From positions 1-64,000 of the forward strand of contig DXQT01000012.1 of the NCBI GenBank assembly GCA_019411365.1: a stretch of 64,000 nt of DNA. Reading direction: 5' to 3'. The notes beneath the pieces were generated by a model. It was not told where the DNA came from. It saw nothing but the letters and a program-made list of their open reading frames with translations, and made no database searches. This document shows positions 42,555-52,469 of this stretch, one piece after another. The stretch comes from Roseburia sp. GTDB taxonomy: Bacteria; Bacillota_A; Clostridia; Lachnospirales; Lachnospiraceae. Every line of letters starts with the position of its first letter. Position 1 is the first letter of the stretch. The translations under genes and the position numbers were made by a program.

Positions 42555-43844
42555 TCAAAGGGTTACTTTCTGTCCGCAATAGTCCAGTACCAGTTCACAA
42601 AATACGGAATTTGCCCATGAAAACCACGGACGTGTAAATTCTTCCGGGTGATCCACATGAAATGACTCATGTACCAGATTGGTCTCCGCATCACAGTCTG
42701 CGATCATCTCAAGCATTTTTAATTTTTCCTCCTTGGAATCAGAGGTAAGTCCCTGCATTGCCAGTGCCATTGGCCAGATGAAACGCGTGTATGTGTGTGG
42801 GCTTCCGATTCCCTCCGCGCACTCTCCGCTGAAATAATATGGGTTCTGGTCACTTAAGATCACTTTTCTGGTGTTCTGGTATCTCTCATTTTTATTGTCG
42901 CAATAGCCATAGTATGGCATCGCAAGAAGGCTTGGCAGATTTGCATCATCCATTACAAGATACTGGCCGAAACCATCTACCTCATATGCGTAGTATTCCG
43001 TTTTCTGTGCCGGAAGGATAGCAAGTGTCTCGATCGCACTTCTCACTTCCTTTGAAAAAGCATCTGCCTCTTCTGCCAGTTTCTCATCATGGTAGATTTC
43101 ACGGGCAATCTCTGCTATATTTCCAAGGATGACGGAAGCTAACATATTTGACGGGATCAGATATCCATATACACAGGCATCATCACTCGGACGGAACCCC
43201 GACCAGATCAGTCCGACGTTGCTTTTTACCAGAGCACCTTTTCCGTCCCTTGAGAGAGTATCGGTAAAACTGCAGTTTTCTCTTTCAAATGTATATGGGG
43301 AAGCATTTTCATGATCCTGTTCCGTTCGGAATACGCGGATCACGGCTTTTGCGGCTTCTAACCATTCTCCGGTAAACTGCTCCGTACATCCTGTATTCTT
43401 CCAGAGCAGATAGGAAAGCTGTACCGGATAGCATAAGGAATCGATCTCATATTTCCGTTCCCACAGCTCCGGTTTCATATCCGTCTTGTCATGATCCCAG
43501 CACTGTCCGTCGCCATTTTCATTAAATGCATTGGCATATGGATCTAAAAGAATGCACTGCATTTGTTTTTTGATCAGCCCGCATACCAGTTCCACAAGTT
43601 CCGGTTCTTCCTTTGCAAACAATAAAAACGGGCGGAGCTGACATGCCGAATCACGCAGCCACATAGCAGGAATATCCCCCGTGATCACAAATACTGTATC
43701 ATTTTCTTTTATTTTAATCGTTGTCTGAAGCGTATTCGAAATGCACTTTTCAAACATGACCGCGATCTTGCTGTCTGCACCAAATTTTTCTTTTACAAGA
43801 GCAACCGTACGCTCGATCGCTGCATAATTCTCTTTTATTTTCAT
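42555..43844 (-). CDS. GH125 exo-alpha-1,6-mannosidase
   Basis: A 429-residue (alpha/alpha)6 enzyme, the usual size for the family. Conserved blocks are GDIPAMWLRDSACQLRPFL (acid Asp, about residue 64), EIDSLCYPVQLSYLLWK, GFGQYLVMDDANLPSLL, and NLVHESFHVDHPEEFTRPWF with the proposed base Glu. GH125 enzymes remove non-reducing alpha-1,6-mannose with inversion, a linkage of the N-glycan core. It has no signal peptide. It lies between the GntR-LacI regulator and GH38 in one run. ATG 43844 is preceded by GGGAG. Confidence 0.94.
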   Translation of the reverse strand: MKIKENYAAIERTVALVKEKFGADSKIAVMFEKCISNTLQTTIKIKENDTVFVITGDIPAMWLRDSACQLRPFLLFAKEEPELVELVCGLIKKQMQCILLDPYANAFNENGDGQCWDHDKTDMKPELWERKYEIDSLCYPVQLSYLLWKNTGCTEQFTGEWLEAAKAVIRVFRTEQDHENASPYTFERENCSFTDTLSRDGKGALVKSNVGLIWSGFRPSDDACVYGYLIPSNMLASVILGNIAEIAREIYHDEKLAEEADAFSKEVRSAIETLAILPAQKTEYYAYEVDGFGQYLVMDDANLPSLLAMPYYGYCDNKNERYQNTRKVILSDQNPYYFSGECAEGIGSPHTYTRFIWPMALAMQGLTSDSKEEKLKMLEMIADCDAETNLVHESFHVDHPEEFTRPWFSWANSVFCELVLDYCGQKVTL

Positions 43845-43890
43845 CTTAATCTCCCTTCTTGTACTGTCTTTTTCACACGAATCTCCTGCT

Positions 43891-44976
43891 TTATAGAATC
43901 CCCGATATCTGATAGGGAATTATAATATCCTCGTTCTGTTTCTTTCCGGTTGTAATTTCCTCCAAAAGTGTGACTGCCTGCTGTCCCATCGCAAATTCAT
44001 TCTGCCGCACATGGATAAAATCATCCTGCTCATAGATCTCATCAATGCCATCAAATACAGCAATCTTTTTTGAAATCCCATGCTCTTTTAAATATTTCGA
44101 AAAAAGCACCCCGATCCGGTATTCAGCGGCAATATATGCCGTACATTCCCTGTTTTTTTCCAGGATCTCTGCAATCTGCGCATAATCAAATTCCCGACAT
44201 TCTTTTTCAATATCCTCTGGAATGTGGTTATATTTTTCAAGTTTTGCAAATGTCCCATTGGCATCTTCATATTTGAGCATACAATGAGCAAATCCTTCGT
44301 AGCGCTCATGGATCGTTGTCGTCGTAACGGACGCATGCGTCAGAAAACAGATTTTTTTATGCCCCATTGCGATAAGTATTTTGGTAACTTCGTTCGCCGC
44401 TTCATAATTATCTGTTCTGACACACGGGATTGAAATGCCCTGCATCCTCCGGTCCATAAGCACCAGCGGATACCCGTTCAGTGCCAGTTCTAACACCTTA
44501 CTGTTATAATTATCCCCCTGTGCGCAAAGAAGCAGAATACCTTTTACTCCCGCACGGATTGCTGCGTCGATCGCCTGTTTTTCCTTTTCGATACTTCCAT
44601 AAGTACACTTAAACAAAAGATCTGACTGTCTCCTGTCACATTCGCTCTCAATCCCCTGCAAAAGCCGTGTGCCAAAATCGCTTCCAAACCCATCGAATAT
44701 TACACCGATCCGCTGATTGGCAGTCCCCCGGCTCTCCTTTTTCATCTCCACAGCAGCAGCCGGACTGCACACAAAAGAACCTCTTCCCGGCTCTCTGCTG
44801 ATCTTTTTTTCCTTTGCCAGCATATCCATCGCCTTTTTCGCTGTAATACGGCTTACCCCATAAAGCTCTGCTGACTCTTTCTCCGATGGCAGCCGGTCTC
44901 CCGGCTGGTAATCTCCATTCTGTATTTTTGCAAGCAGATCCGCATAGATCCGCTCATACATAATTGTTTTTCCCAT
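43891..44976 (-). CDS. GntR/LacI hybrid (AraR-like) transcriptional regulator
   Basis: A 361-residue regulator. The GntR winged helix-turn-helix is at the start (IYADLLAKIQNGDYQPGDRL, PSEKESAELYGVSRITAKKA), and a LacI-type sugar-sensing domain follows (RIGVIFDGFGSDFG, ILLLCAQGD, PLVLMDRRM). This domain mix is typical of AraR-like repressors. It is encoded with ROK, GH125 and GH38, so a mannose-related or GlcNAc-related ligand is likely. ATG 44976 is chosen after GGAGGC; an upstream ATG at 45012 lacks a site. ATATATCAT repeats before the ROK gene are possible targets. Confidence 0.9.
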   Translation of the reverse strand: MGKTIMYERIYADLLAKIQNGDYQPGDRLPSEKESAELYGVSRITAKKAMDMLAKEKKISREPGRGSFVCSPAAAVEMKKESRGTANQRIGVIFDGFGSDFGTRLLQGIESECDRRQSDLLFKCTYGSIEKEKQAIDAAIRAGVKGILLLCAQGDNYNSKVLELALNGYPLVLMDRRMQGISIPCVRTDNYEAANEVTKILIAMGHKKICFLTHASVTTTTIHERYEGFAHCMLKYEDANGTFAKLEKYNHIPEDIEKECREFDYAQIAEILEKNRECTAYIAAEYRIGVLFSKYLKEHGISKKIAVFDGIDEIYEQDDFIHVRQNEFAMGQQAVTLLEEITTGKKQNEDIIIPYQISGIL

Positions 44977-45019
44977 TGCCGCCTCCGTTAATCTTTCTGT
45001 GACACTGCGCATTGCAATT

Positions 45020-45964
45020 TTACACTACCAGATTTGCTGCTCCAATGATCCCGGCATCATTTCCAAGTGCAGAGGTCACGATGTCGGCAATATATCCATG
45101 ACTGCCACCGAAACACATATCTTTCACCAGATCCTTAAGCGGTGCGGTCAGATTTTCTTTCTGCGCAGCAACTCCTCCGCCAAGGATCACCTTTTCCGGC
45201 CGGAACGTATTTATCACATTTGCAATTCCGCATGCGAGGTAACCCTCATATTCTTTTATAACTTCCATGCCAGCTTCATCTCCGGCTTTTGCGGCGTCAA
45301 ACGGAATCTTACCATTCATCTGTTCCAGGTCATTTTTACACATCTCATTCATGACAGATTCCGGGTGCTCTGCTGCCTTTTCCCGTGCGATCCGAAGAAG
45401 TGCAGACGCAGAGGCATATGCTTCCAGGCAGCCTTTTCTTCCACAGGTACAGCGAACGCCATCATGGCGTATAGACAAATGTCCTAACTCACAGCCTCCC
45501 GGCATCCCACCGCGAAAAATCTTTTTATCCAGGATCACTCCACTGCCCACACCCGTTCCAAGTGTCAGAAGAACTGCATTTTCTGCACCTTCTGCCGCAC
45601 CGGCATATACTTCTCCCAGTGCCGCAGCGTCCGCATCATTGGCAATTTCAATTCCCACATCCAGATGTTTTTTCAGTTCTTCTACGATTGGTACATTTTC
45701 CCAGCCAAAATTATTAGAATACAGGATTACTCCCCGCTTTGCGTCGATCGTTCCCGGACTTCCAATTCCGATCCCCTCACACTGTTCCAATGTCATGCCT
45801 GCATTTTCAAGCATCTGTTGTACGGCATCTGCCATGCGTTCCACCAGCATCTGATACGGCACCGTCAGATCGGTTGGAATTGTGATTCTCCCAATAATCT
45901 CATTTTCCTCATTTACCAGCCCCATTTTGATGGACATACCGCCCATATCGATCCCCAGTTTCAT
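45020..45964 (-). CDS. ROK-family sugar kinase
   Basis: A 314-residue kinase. LGIDMGGMSIKMGLV is the phosphate loop (with GGMS in place of GGTS/T), NDADAAALGE holds the catalytic Asp, TLGTGVGSGVILD binds ATP and CTCGRKGCLEAYASA is the ROK zinc motif. It is 32% or so similar by eye to the kinase at 9128, clearly a separate branch. First gene of the ROK-GntR-GH125-GH38 run, it may phosphorylate GlcNAc, mannose or glucose freed inside the cell. ATG 45964 follows AGGAGG. Confidence 0.88.
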   Translation of the reverse strand: MKLGIDMGGMSIKMGLVNEENEIIGRITIPTDLTVPYQMLVERMADAVQQMLENAGMTLEQCEGIGIGSPGTIDAKRGVILYSNNFGWENVPIVEELKKHLDVGIEIANDADAAALGEVYAGAAEGAENAVLLTLGTGVGSGVILDKKIFRGGMPGGCELGHLSIRHDGVRCTCGRKGCLEAYASASALLRIAREKAAEHPESVMNEMCKNDLEQMNGKIPFDAAKAGDEAGMEVIKEYEGYLACGIANVINTFRPEKVILGGGVAAQKENLTAPLKDLVKDMCFGGSHGYIADIVTSALGNDAGIIGAANLVV

Positions 45965-45990
45965 TTTTTCCTCCTTTTTATATGTCATTT

Positions 45991-46051
45991 ATATATCATT
46001 TACATATTATTTATATTTATTAATATATCATATCCAAATCGAATATATCAT
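45991..46051. repeat. Three ATATATCAT repeats before the ROK operon
   Basis: ATATATCAT occurs at 45991-45999, 46023-46031 and 46043-46051, the last two 20 bases apart (two helical turns). The region is very AT-rich, so chance repeats are possible; it could be a regulator-binding array. The stretch to 46185 shows no recognised gene. Confidence 0.35.
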
Positions 46052-46185
46052 TTTGTTGTGTATTTGTAAAGACAAGACTTACACGCAACGGAAAATTACT
46101 GCTCACCATGTTCCCAACGAAAAAAAACATCTGCTTTCTCCGTTTGATGCGGAAAAATCAGATGCACTTCTGTCAGAAGCAGGTA

Positions 46186-46560
46186 CTATTTCCCTGCCTC
46201 TTCCAATATCTGTTTCTGTACTTTTTTGCTGAAACCGTGCAGTACGGTATCATACGCAAAATCTATCATATTATAAAGTTCCTTCTCCGGGAAATCATCC
46301 AGATAGATCGTGTTCCAGTAAGGTTTCTGAACCTTCGAACAATGATATCCTTCCATGATCTTATCCGGGTAGACCATCCGGTAAAACTGTGCGGCATCCG
46401 CTGTGCATTTTAATGTAATTTTATAGTTTCCCTCATCCGGATATAACTGCGCAAATATTTTATCATTCAGTTTGTAGCAGACCGGCACTTTCCCAAACGG
46501 GTATGCTTCACATGCCTTATGCTTACTGAGACAATATGCTTTGATATCTTCTGCCGTCAT
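46186..46560 (-). CDS. MmcQ/YjbR family protein
   Basis: A 124-residue CyaY-like protein typical of the YjbR family. It starts MTAEDIKAYCLSKHKACEAY and carries PFGKVPVCYKLNDKIFAQLY, YPDKIMEGYHCSK and YWNTIYLDD. Some members are annotated as DNA-binding, but a role has not been settled. It is a single gene with a GAGGCG ribosome site; it is not clearly part of the glycan locus. Confidence 0.88.
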   Translation of the reverse strand: MTAEDIKAYCLSKHKACEAYPFGKVPVCYKLNDKIFAQLYPDEGNYKITLKCTADAAQFYRMVYPDKIMEGYHCSKVQKPYWNTIYLDDFPEKELYNMIDFAYDTVLHGFSKKVQKQILEEAGK

Positions 46561-46599
46561 GATTTTCGCCTCTTACTTCTGTTTTTCTCTTATCTTTCA

Positions 46600-47763
46600 T
46601 TACTTGAGATATTCGATCAATTCCTCACAGCGTGTCATGGTAAGTTCTGCTGACTTATCATAATAAGCTGCTGTTCCAGCACTTCCATCCCCATACTCAT
46701 CCGAAGCAGCCTTTGCTTTTGCTTCTTTATCTGCGATCCAGGTCCGCTGTTCTTCAAGTATTTTCTGATACGCGTTCTCATCCGTATCATTCTTTATGAG
46801 ATTCCAGATATAATTCAGACACTCATCCATGACCTCATATCTTTTTTGGGAATCATCGTTTATCTCACTCTGTGACTCCGCTTTATCGATCTCATCCGTC
46901 CAGTATTCATAACTTGACGTATAACTCTCAAAAGTTGTCTGTGCATCCTCTAATGGGGACAGTTTCTTATAAGAATAGATTCCCTCTTCCTGTCCCTCAT
47001 TTACAAGTGCCACCATCGTAAGCTCTGTATCACTTTTGTTTGCCATGGAAAGCCAGGAATATACCTCTTCCGAAATTTCGCTGACCGGTGTTCCCTCCAT
47101 ATAGACCAGAAAAGTATCTGTACCAGTCAGTCCATATGCATCTGAATAAACATACTTTGTTCCATCTTTGATCTCTTCCCTGCCAAATTCATTTTCCTGA
47201 TAGGAAATATCAGCAAGTGTCATCCGGTAACAATGGTCATTCACCGGTGTCAGATCTTTAAAATGTCCATCGAACACGCTTATATACACGGTTCCGTTTT
47301 CATAGCCGTCCCCGGTAACTCCCATATCGGAATCATGATATTCACCACTGAAATGCCCGTCGGAATCAATGGTAAAATCCGTAGACCATCCACCTGCACC
47401 ACTGCAAAACTCGAACTGATATTTTGCAAGATCCGCAAATGTAAATCCTTCTGTATTTTCTGTTCCAGTGCTGTTTTCGGCACCTTCCTCTGTGTCCGCA
47501 TTACTGTCTGCATTATTCTCTGTGGATGTATCTTCCGTATCTGCATTTTTCTCTGTGTCTGATGTTTTCCGGGTACTGTTTTCCGAATCGTCAGACTGCT
47601 GTAATGTACTGTTTTCATTCGATGCTGCTGCACCTGAACTGGTCGTATTTCCATTTCCGCATGCTCCCACACCGATCAGAAATGCTGCAGTTATGATAAA
47701 TAATGTCACTTTTCTCTTCAACTGAACTGCCTCTTTATGTGCTTTTCTTTTTCTAATTTCCAT
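46600..47763 (-). CDS. Lipoprotein with C-terminal LprI-like domain
   Basis: A 387-residue secreted protein. The signal has lipobox LIGVGACG (Cys near residue 35), followed by a low-complexity Asn/Ser/Thr/Glu/Asp spacer (about 40-105). A middle beta-rich domain (about 110-265) is not recognised. The end (about 290-387) looks like the LprI/lysozyme-inhibitor domain: [32 protein letters not shown] and the final [10 protein letters not shown]. It may shield the cell from lysozyme or bind another wall enzyme. The start overlaps the MCP gene stop by 11 bases; a TTG start at about 47724 is an alternative. Confidence 0.78.
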   Translation of the reverse strand: MEIRKRKAHKEAVQLKRKVTLFIITAAFLIGVGACGNGNTTSSGAAASNENSTLQQSDDSENSTRKTSDTEKNADTEDTSTENNADSNADTEEGAENSTGTENTEGFTFADLAKYQFEFCSGAGGWSTDFTIDSDGHFSGEYHDSDMGVTGDGYENGTVYISVFDGHFKDLTPVNDHCYRMTLADISYQENEFGREEIKDGTKYVYSDAYGLTGTDTFLVYMEGTPVSEISEEVYSWLSMANKSDTELTMVALVNEGQEEGIYSYKKLSPLEDAQTTFESYTSSYEYWTDEIDKAESQSEINDDSQKRYEVMDECLNYIWNLIKNDTDENAYQKILEEQRTWIADKEAKAKAASDEYGDGSAGTAAYYDKSAELTMTRCEELIEYLK

Positions 47764-49870
47764 TATAATTCTTACTTACATATTCTTTGATCGGCTCGCT
47801 GTCCTCCGGCATTCTGCATCCAACGATGAATTCCCCCTCATTGTTGGAGCTTCGGATCACGCAGCCGGTCAGCGGCTTATTTCCGATCACTGCAAAATCT
47901 TTCACATCCAGCTGGACATTTCTGCCTTTCTGGCTTGCAAAAACGTTGTCCCGCACAGAAAATGCAAAACCGTTTGCACTGATATTTACCATTTTTCCGG
48001 AATATGTTTTATCTGTTCCCTCTAAGCGGATGGTACATGCATTAGAGATCGGCATACGAGGATATTTTCTTCGGTTATATACCTTCGGATTGGATTCAAT
48101 ATGCAGTTTATACTGACCTTTTTCACCCTGTCTGACCGGATGGATCTCAATGTCATCCCAGTAATACAAGACATTGTCAACTACAATATGCAGTTTACAT
48201 AACTCATGTTTATTCTTCTTGTCAACAAAGTCTTTCACTCCACTTTCTGCGGTTACAAAGAGATCTTTGCCACTGCAGTCCGCAACTTCGCCTGCATACT
48301 CTTTTTTACTGCTGTCATCATTTAATGCAATCGTGATCTTCATGCCAGGTTTTACATCCTGTACCCCCATGAATCCGCCGATGCCCAGCTCCTCCATAAG
48401 TTTGCCGACAACACTCTCAATATCCAGTGCACTCTTGGCACTTGCCTCGTATTTGCTCAGCATCGTCCTGGTTGTCAGTTCCGCACCATTGATGCTCTGC
48501 GTCATGACTTCCATGACTTCGCCGACCTGATGCATATTGTCCGTCAGTGTCTGGTTGGATGTCTCCACTTCTTTGACTGCGCTGTCTACAACCTTGATAT
48601 TCTCTCCAAGGCTTGTCGCATCGTTCGTAATATTGGTCACACTCTGGTTAACATTCGATACTTTTTCAATATTGACCTGAATCAGTTCCACGGTCTCTGA
48701 GATGGACTTCATCATCTTCTCGGAAATTGCTTCGAGTCTCGACAGTGCTTCCATAATACTGTTGGAGGAAGTCTGTGTTCCACTGCTCAGCTCGCGGATC
48801 TCATTGGCAACTACGGCAAATCCCTTACCGGCTTCTCCGGCTCTTGCTGCCTCGATGGAAGCATTCAATGCAAGTAAATTCGTCTTTGAAGTGATTCCTT
48901 CAATCGTGCTGGTCTCTTCTTTTACATTCTTAAACTCAGCCTTAAAGTCTTCAAGCACCTGCTCTACCTCTTTGGAAAGTGCCGCCATCTTATTGGTGAT
49001 CTCCACTACCTCAACCAGCTCTCCCGCGCTGATGTTGGCATGATCCACAGATGCGCCGATAAGCTGCACCACCTGCTCCATGAGTCCTGCAACATTTTTT
49101 ACCTGCGTATCGATCACATTGGTCATCTCGACGGAGGAAAGTGTCTTATCATTAAGCACTTCGTTATTGTCTGCAAGATTTTTCATATCTTTCATTACAT
49201 CATTGGCACCGGTACGGTTCTCGTCTGCAAGCTCTCTCACAACCGTCACACCATCCACGATCTCATTGCTCGCGCCCTTAACCTGCTCTACGGTCTTTAC
49301 GACGCGCGCAAGATTGGATTTAATGGATGCCGTCAGTGCACCATCCGATTGTACCAGATGGGCGATTGCCATATTGGTACAGGCATAACAGCAGATAACA
49401 ATGGCAAACTGCAGGACACATTCCTCGCTTGCGACGAAATCCATCATTCCTTTTGCCAGACCTTTATACAGATTACTCGAAATCAGTACAAATAACGTGA
49501 TACCCATCATTGTCCGGATAAACTTCGGATCTTTATAAAGGATCAGAATGCATACTAACGGTAAAATAAATACATAAGAAACTTCATCTAAAGATGTCCA
49601 CGCAATTACCGCATAAAATATCAGGTAGCCAAGTCCTACCACCCATTTATACCGCAGACTGTCAGCATGCTTAAATCTCAGTAAGATCCTGCCGCCAAGA
49701 TACGACAGCCAGCCTGCAACAAAAAAGCCTGCAAAATACGCTTCCTTTAACTGTCCCCTGCCGACTTTTATTCCGTAAAACACGGACGCTATCAGCAAAA
49801 GTACAAACCACGTGATACTCGCCCTCTTGTTTGCTTTCGCAATAAAAAAACTCTCATCATAATCCTGCAT
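47753..49870 (-). CDS. Methyl-accepting chemotaxis-type protein with C-terminal PilZ domain
   Basis: A 705-residue protein. About six N-terminal spans (25-175) replace the usual sensor domain. The signalling coiled coil has the MCP hairpin tip: [20 protein letters not shown], then [16 protein letters not shown] (about 325-360). The last 200 residues include a YcgR-N-like part and a PilZ domain (RKYPRMPIS, then [15 protein letters not shown]), which binds c-di-GMP. It could couple c-di-GMP levels to chemotaxis or motility. ATG 49870 follows GAGG. Overlap with the LprI-domain gene suggests co-transcription. Confidence 0.88.
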   Translation of the reverse strand: MQDYDESFFIAKANKRASITWFVLLLIASVFYGIKVGRGQLKEAYFAGFFVAGWLSYLGGRILLRFKHADSLRYKWVVGLGYLIFYAVIAWTSLDEVSYVFILPLVCILILYKDPKFIRTMMGITLFVLISSNLYKGLAKGMMDFVASEECVLQFAIVICCYACTNMAIAHLVQSDGALTASIKSNLARVVKTVEQVKGASNEIVDGVTVVRELADENRTGANDVMKDMKNLADNNEVLNDKTLSSVEMTNVIDTQVKNVAGLMEQVVQLIGASVDHANISAGELVEVVEITNKMAALSKEVEQVLEDFKAEFKNVKEETSTIEGITSKTNLLALNASIEAARAGEAGKGFAVVANEIRELSSGTQTSSNSIMEALSRLEAISEKMMKSISETVELIQVNIEKVSNVNQSVTNITNDATSLGENIKVVDSAVKEVETSNQTLTDNMHQVGEVMEVMTQSINGAELTTRTMLSKYEASAKSALDIESVVGKLMEELGIGGFMGVQDVKPGMKITIALNDDSSKKEYAGEVADCSGKDLFVTAESGVKDFVDKKNKHELCKLHIVVDNVLYYWDDIEIHPVRQGEKGQYKLHIESNPKVYNRRKYPRMPISNACTIRLEGTDKTYSGKMVNISANGFAFSVRDNVFASQKGRNVQLDVKDFAVIGNKPLTGCVIRSSNNEGEFIVGCRMPEDSEPIKEYVSKNYNGN

Positions 49871-50092
49871 AGCTTTTTATCCTCTCTGTAAAAATTCACG
49901 ATACACTCTTGTTCCAGTGTATCACAAATAAAGGGGAATAGCTAGAAATTATGCCAGAAATCTGTCCGGACCTGATTTTAACGTGTTACTGTTCACTCGT
50001 ACCTCGTTCCAGTAACGGATTTTGCTGATGCTTCGCATTCCAAATCGGCAAAATCTGCTGCCACCACTGTATCATATTAAGCGCTCCTAAAT

Positions 50093-50145
50093 AAAAAGCA
50101 CGCCTGCCACAGAATATTCATCCTGAAACAAACATGCTTTTTATT
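50093..50145 (-). terminator. Terminator of the GH53 gene
   Basis: AAAAAGCA at 50093-50100 pairs with TGCTTTTT at 50135-50142; the loop is 34 bases. On the minus strand the T run follows the second arm. The remaining 49871-50092 shows a GTTACTG/CAGTAAC repeat but no gene. Confidence 0.5.
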
Positions 50146-50153
50146 CATAATCA

Positions 50154-52208
50154 TCAGTCCGAAATCCTGTTCAGCGTGAAATCATCCACTGTTCCCCAGC
50201 TGCCCACGTTACACTGGAACCGTACCCCGATCTTAACCGTTCCATCCGTAACCTTAATCTCCTTAATCGTCGGATTCTGCCAGTCATTGTAGGTGGTCAG
50301 CATAAACGGAGCCGTCTGCCCGCCATCTGCTGTCACTGCATACAGTTCCATGGACGCATCCGATGACATATCACCGCCCTGTGAAAATACAGACAACTGA
50401 TACGTCCCATTCTCCAGACCGGTCACTTCCTGCTCAATGGAAAATTCCATATCCGAATCCCCGGACCAGAAGTGAAATGCGGTCTCACCGGAATGTGCAT
50501 CATCCGCTTTTACCTGATAATCAGTCGGATCGGCTTCCCCTTCATAAGAGACTTTCCACATTGAACGGTTTTTATCTTCAAAACCTGGATTGACCGCATA
50601 ATTTACCATTTCCACTTCCACATGCGCGGTAACAGTGGTTCCATCTTCCAATGCCCCTTCGATCTCATAACTGCCGGCTTTCGTGGTATCGATTGCCTTC
50701 ATCTGTGTCTCATTCCAGCTTACAGATTGTTTTTTATTCTGTGAACGGTCATTGTATACAACATCAATACTCTCCGGCAGAACCAGATCTTCGCCTACAT
50801 TGCAGGAGACGTAAACATCCGGGATATAGTCAACTGCAAGTGGCGCTGTTGCGCCATATTTTAAATACTTAAATACATTCAAAGAAGCCAGTGGGTGTCC
50901 GGTAAAATCAAACATTGCCTGATTGTCCCAGGAACAGCCTCCATAGTATAACCCTGCATCATCCGGGTCATACTCAGCCGAATAACTGCTTGCCCAACCG
51001 CTTCCGTATTTCTCCCACAGAGCGGAATTATCCGCATCGGCTGATCCGACAGGGATCCATGTGCCTTCCCAGTAAAAGACACCTTCCACTCCGGCCTCAT
51101 TTGCGGCTGCACAGATATCACGGATCACTGTTGCCTGACTCTGTACCGTTGCACCGTAACCGTCTGTCAGGTCATCGGTTCCTTTCAGGCTGTTGCCAAA
51201 ACCGTCTCCATCCTCAGATGTATAACAGTAAGAAGTCTCTGCAATATATACTTCTTTTCCGTACTTATCCTCGATCAGTTTTGCTACGTTCTGCATATTT
51301 TCATTGGTTCCGTCCCAGAACGGATAAAAGGAAAGACCAAACATATCATAGTCCACACCGGCATCTTTTAAATTTGCTGCCATCGTATCGATCTGGTCAT
51401 TATCCTCAATGTTCGTATAATGTACGGCAACTTTAATGTCTTTTCCATAAGACTCTGCCACTTCTCTCACTGCCTTACTTCCGGAATTTAAAAGCTGCAT
51501 CACGGCATCCACATCTGTTTCCCCGGACATACCGTTATTGATCTCATTTCCGATCTGCACCATCCCGACATCCACACCGGCATCTAACAGCTTTCCAAGG
51601 CTCTCTGTCGTATAATCATAGAGTGCATCACTCTTTTCATCGACTGTCATACCTTCCCATGCCTTCGGTGCATGCTGTCTTTTCGGATCTGCCCAGAAAT
51701 CTGAATAGTGAAAATCAATGCAGACCTTCATTCCGTATCTGGCTGCACGCACACCAAGTTTCATGGCAGTCGTCAGATCATTGTTTCCGCCGCCATAGCC
51801 ATTGCCGTTCTTGTCATACGGATCATTCCATACACGCAGGCGGATATAATTGACTCCGGACTGCGCAAGTGTCTCAAACACATCCTGCTCTTTTCCATCG
51901 TAGCCATAATACACAGCCCCACTGTTTTCCACAGAAAGAACCGCGGATGCATCCATTCCCCGGATAAAGTCATCCGAAATATCCGCAACCGGTTGCACAA
52001 AAATATCAGACTCCTCCGGTCCGTCCGGCAGCGTGAATGTTGTAACTTCTCCCACCGGCTCAACCACATCTTCCGATGTATTGTTCTCCTGTACTTCTGT
52101 CTTTGTCCCTGTCGTTCCGGCAGAATCCCCACATCCTGCCAGAAGAACAGTTCCAAGACTTACGCTGACACATGCCGCCAGTAGTTTTCTGTAAACCTGT
52201 TTTTTCAT
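50154..52208 (-). CDS. GH53 endo-beta-1,4-galactanase lipoprotein with carbohydrate-binding end
   Basis: A 684-residue surface enzyme. Signal peptide with lipobox LLAGCG (Cys near residue 23). The GH53 barrel (about 75-430) shows VNYIRLRVWNDPYDKNGNGY, VCIDFHYSDFWADPKRQ, the acid/base Glu in VQIGNEINNGM and the nucleophile Glu in IAETSYCYT. Next come a Big_4-like Ig domain (about 445-515) and a C-terminal beta-sandwich (about 520-684; NPGFEDKNRSMWKVSY) resembling CBM61 galactan binders. It cuts beta-1,4-galactan side chains of pectin. ATG 52208 follows GGTGAAC. A LacI-type palindrome lies in its leader. Confidence 0.93.
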   Translation of the reverse strand: MKKQVYRKLLAACVSVSLGTVLLAGCGDSAGTTGTKTEVQENNTSEDVVEPVGEVTTFTLPDGPEESDIFVQPVADISDDFIRGMDASAVLSVENSGAVYYGYDGKEQDVFETLAQSGVNYIRLRVWNDPYDKNGNGYGGGNNDLTTAMKLGVRAARYGMKVCIDFHYSDFWADPKRQHAPKAWEGMTVDEKSDALYDYTTESLGKLLDAGVDVGMVQIGNEINNGMSGETDVDAVMQLLNSGSKAVREVAESYGKDIKVAVHYTNIEDNDQIDTMAANLKDAGVDYDMFGLSFYPFWDGTNENMQNVAKLIEDKYGKEVYIAETSYCYTSEDGDGFGNSLKGTDDLTDGYGATVQSQATVIRDICAAANEAGVEGVFYWEGTWIPVGSADADNSALWEKYGSGWASSYSAEYDPDDAGLYYGGCSWDNQAMFDFTGHPLASLNVFKYLKYGATAPLAVDYIPDVYVSCNVGEDLVLPESIDVVYNDRSQNKKQSVSWNETQMKAIDTTKAGSYEIEGALEDGTTVTAHVEVEMVNYAVNPGFEDKNRSMWKVSYEGEADPTDYQVKADDAHSGETAFHFWSGDSDMEFSIEQEVTGLENGTYQLSVFSQGGDMSSDASMELYAVTADGGQTAPFMLTTYNDWQNPTIKEIKVTDGTVKIGVRFQCNVGSWGTVDDFTLNRISD

Positions 52209-52226
52209 AATGTTCACCTTTTCTGT

Positions 52227-52248
52227 GTGTGAAAAAATTTTTTCACAC
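52227..52248. other. Perfect 22-bp palindrome at the GH53 ribosome site
   Basis: GTGTGAAAAAATTTTTTCACAC is a perfect inverted repeat placed about 20 bases before the start codon. As RNA it would form a hairpin close to the ribosome site and could affect translation. Confidence 0.5.
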
Positions 52249-52343
52249 TCCCCTCCATTAATTTGCTCTTTTTTCCACGATTTCTCTATATTCTTAAGGT
52301 ACCTGCGGCTGACTGCTTCAGCAACATTCTTTCTCTCCAATAT

Positions 52344-52361
52344 AGCGCAATCGGTTGCGCT
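52344..52361. promoter_or_regulatory. Palindromic operator (LacI-family type) for the GH53 gene
   Basis: AGCGCAATCGGTTGCGCT is a perfect 7-4-7 palindrome. On the minus strand it lies just after a likely promoter (TTGACG, 17 bases, TAAAAT), the normal place for a repressor site. No regulator gene for it is in the window. Confidence 0.6.
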
Positions 52362-52469
52362 TTTTATTTTATAACTTTGCTGTCTTAACGTCAACCTGAG
52401 CATGCATTTTTGTGATATTTTTTCGACATTCATACTGTCATTTTGGTCAACATTAACATGTGCGATCCC

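Noticed and set aside
45882..46232. A 116-residue plus-strand frame before the YjbR-like gene
   Set aside because: The first half is translated AT-rich promoter DNA of the ROK operon; the second half (near 46080-46180) has a protein-like look but no family I recognise and no start signal.
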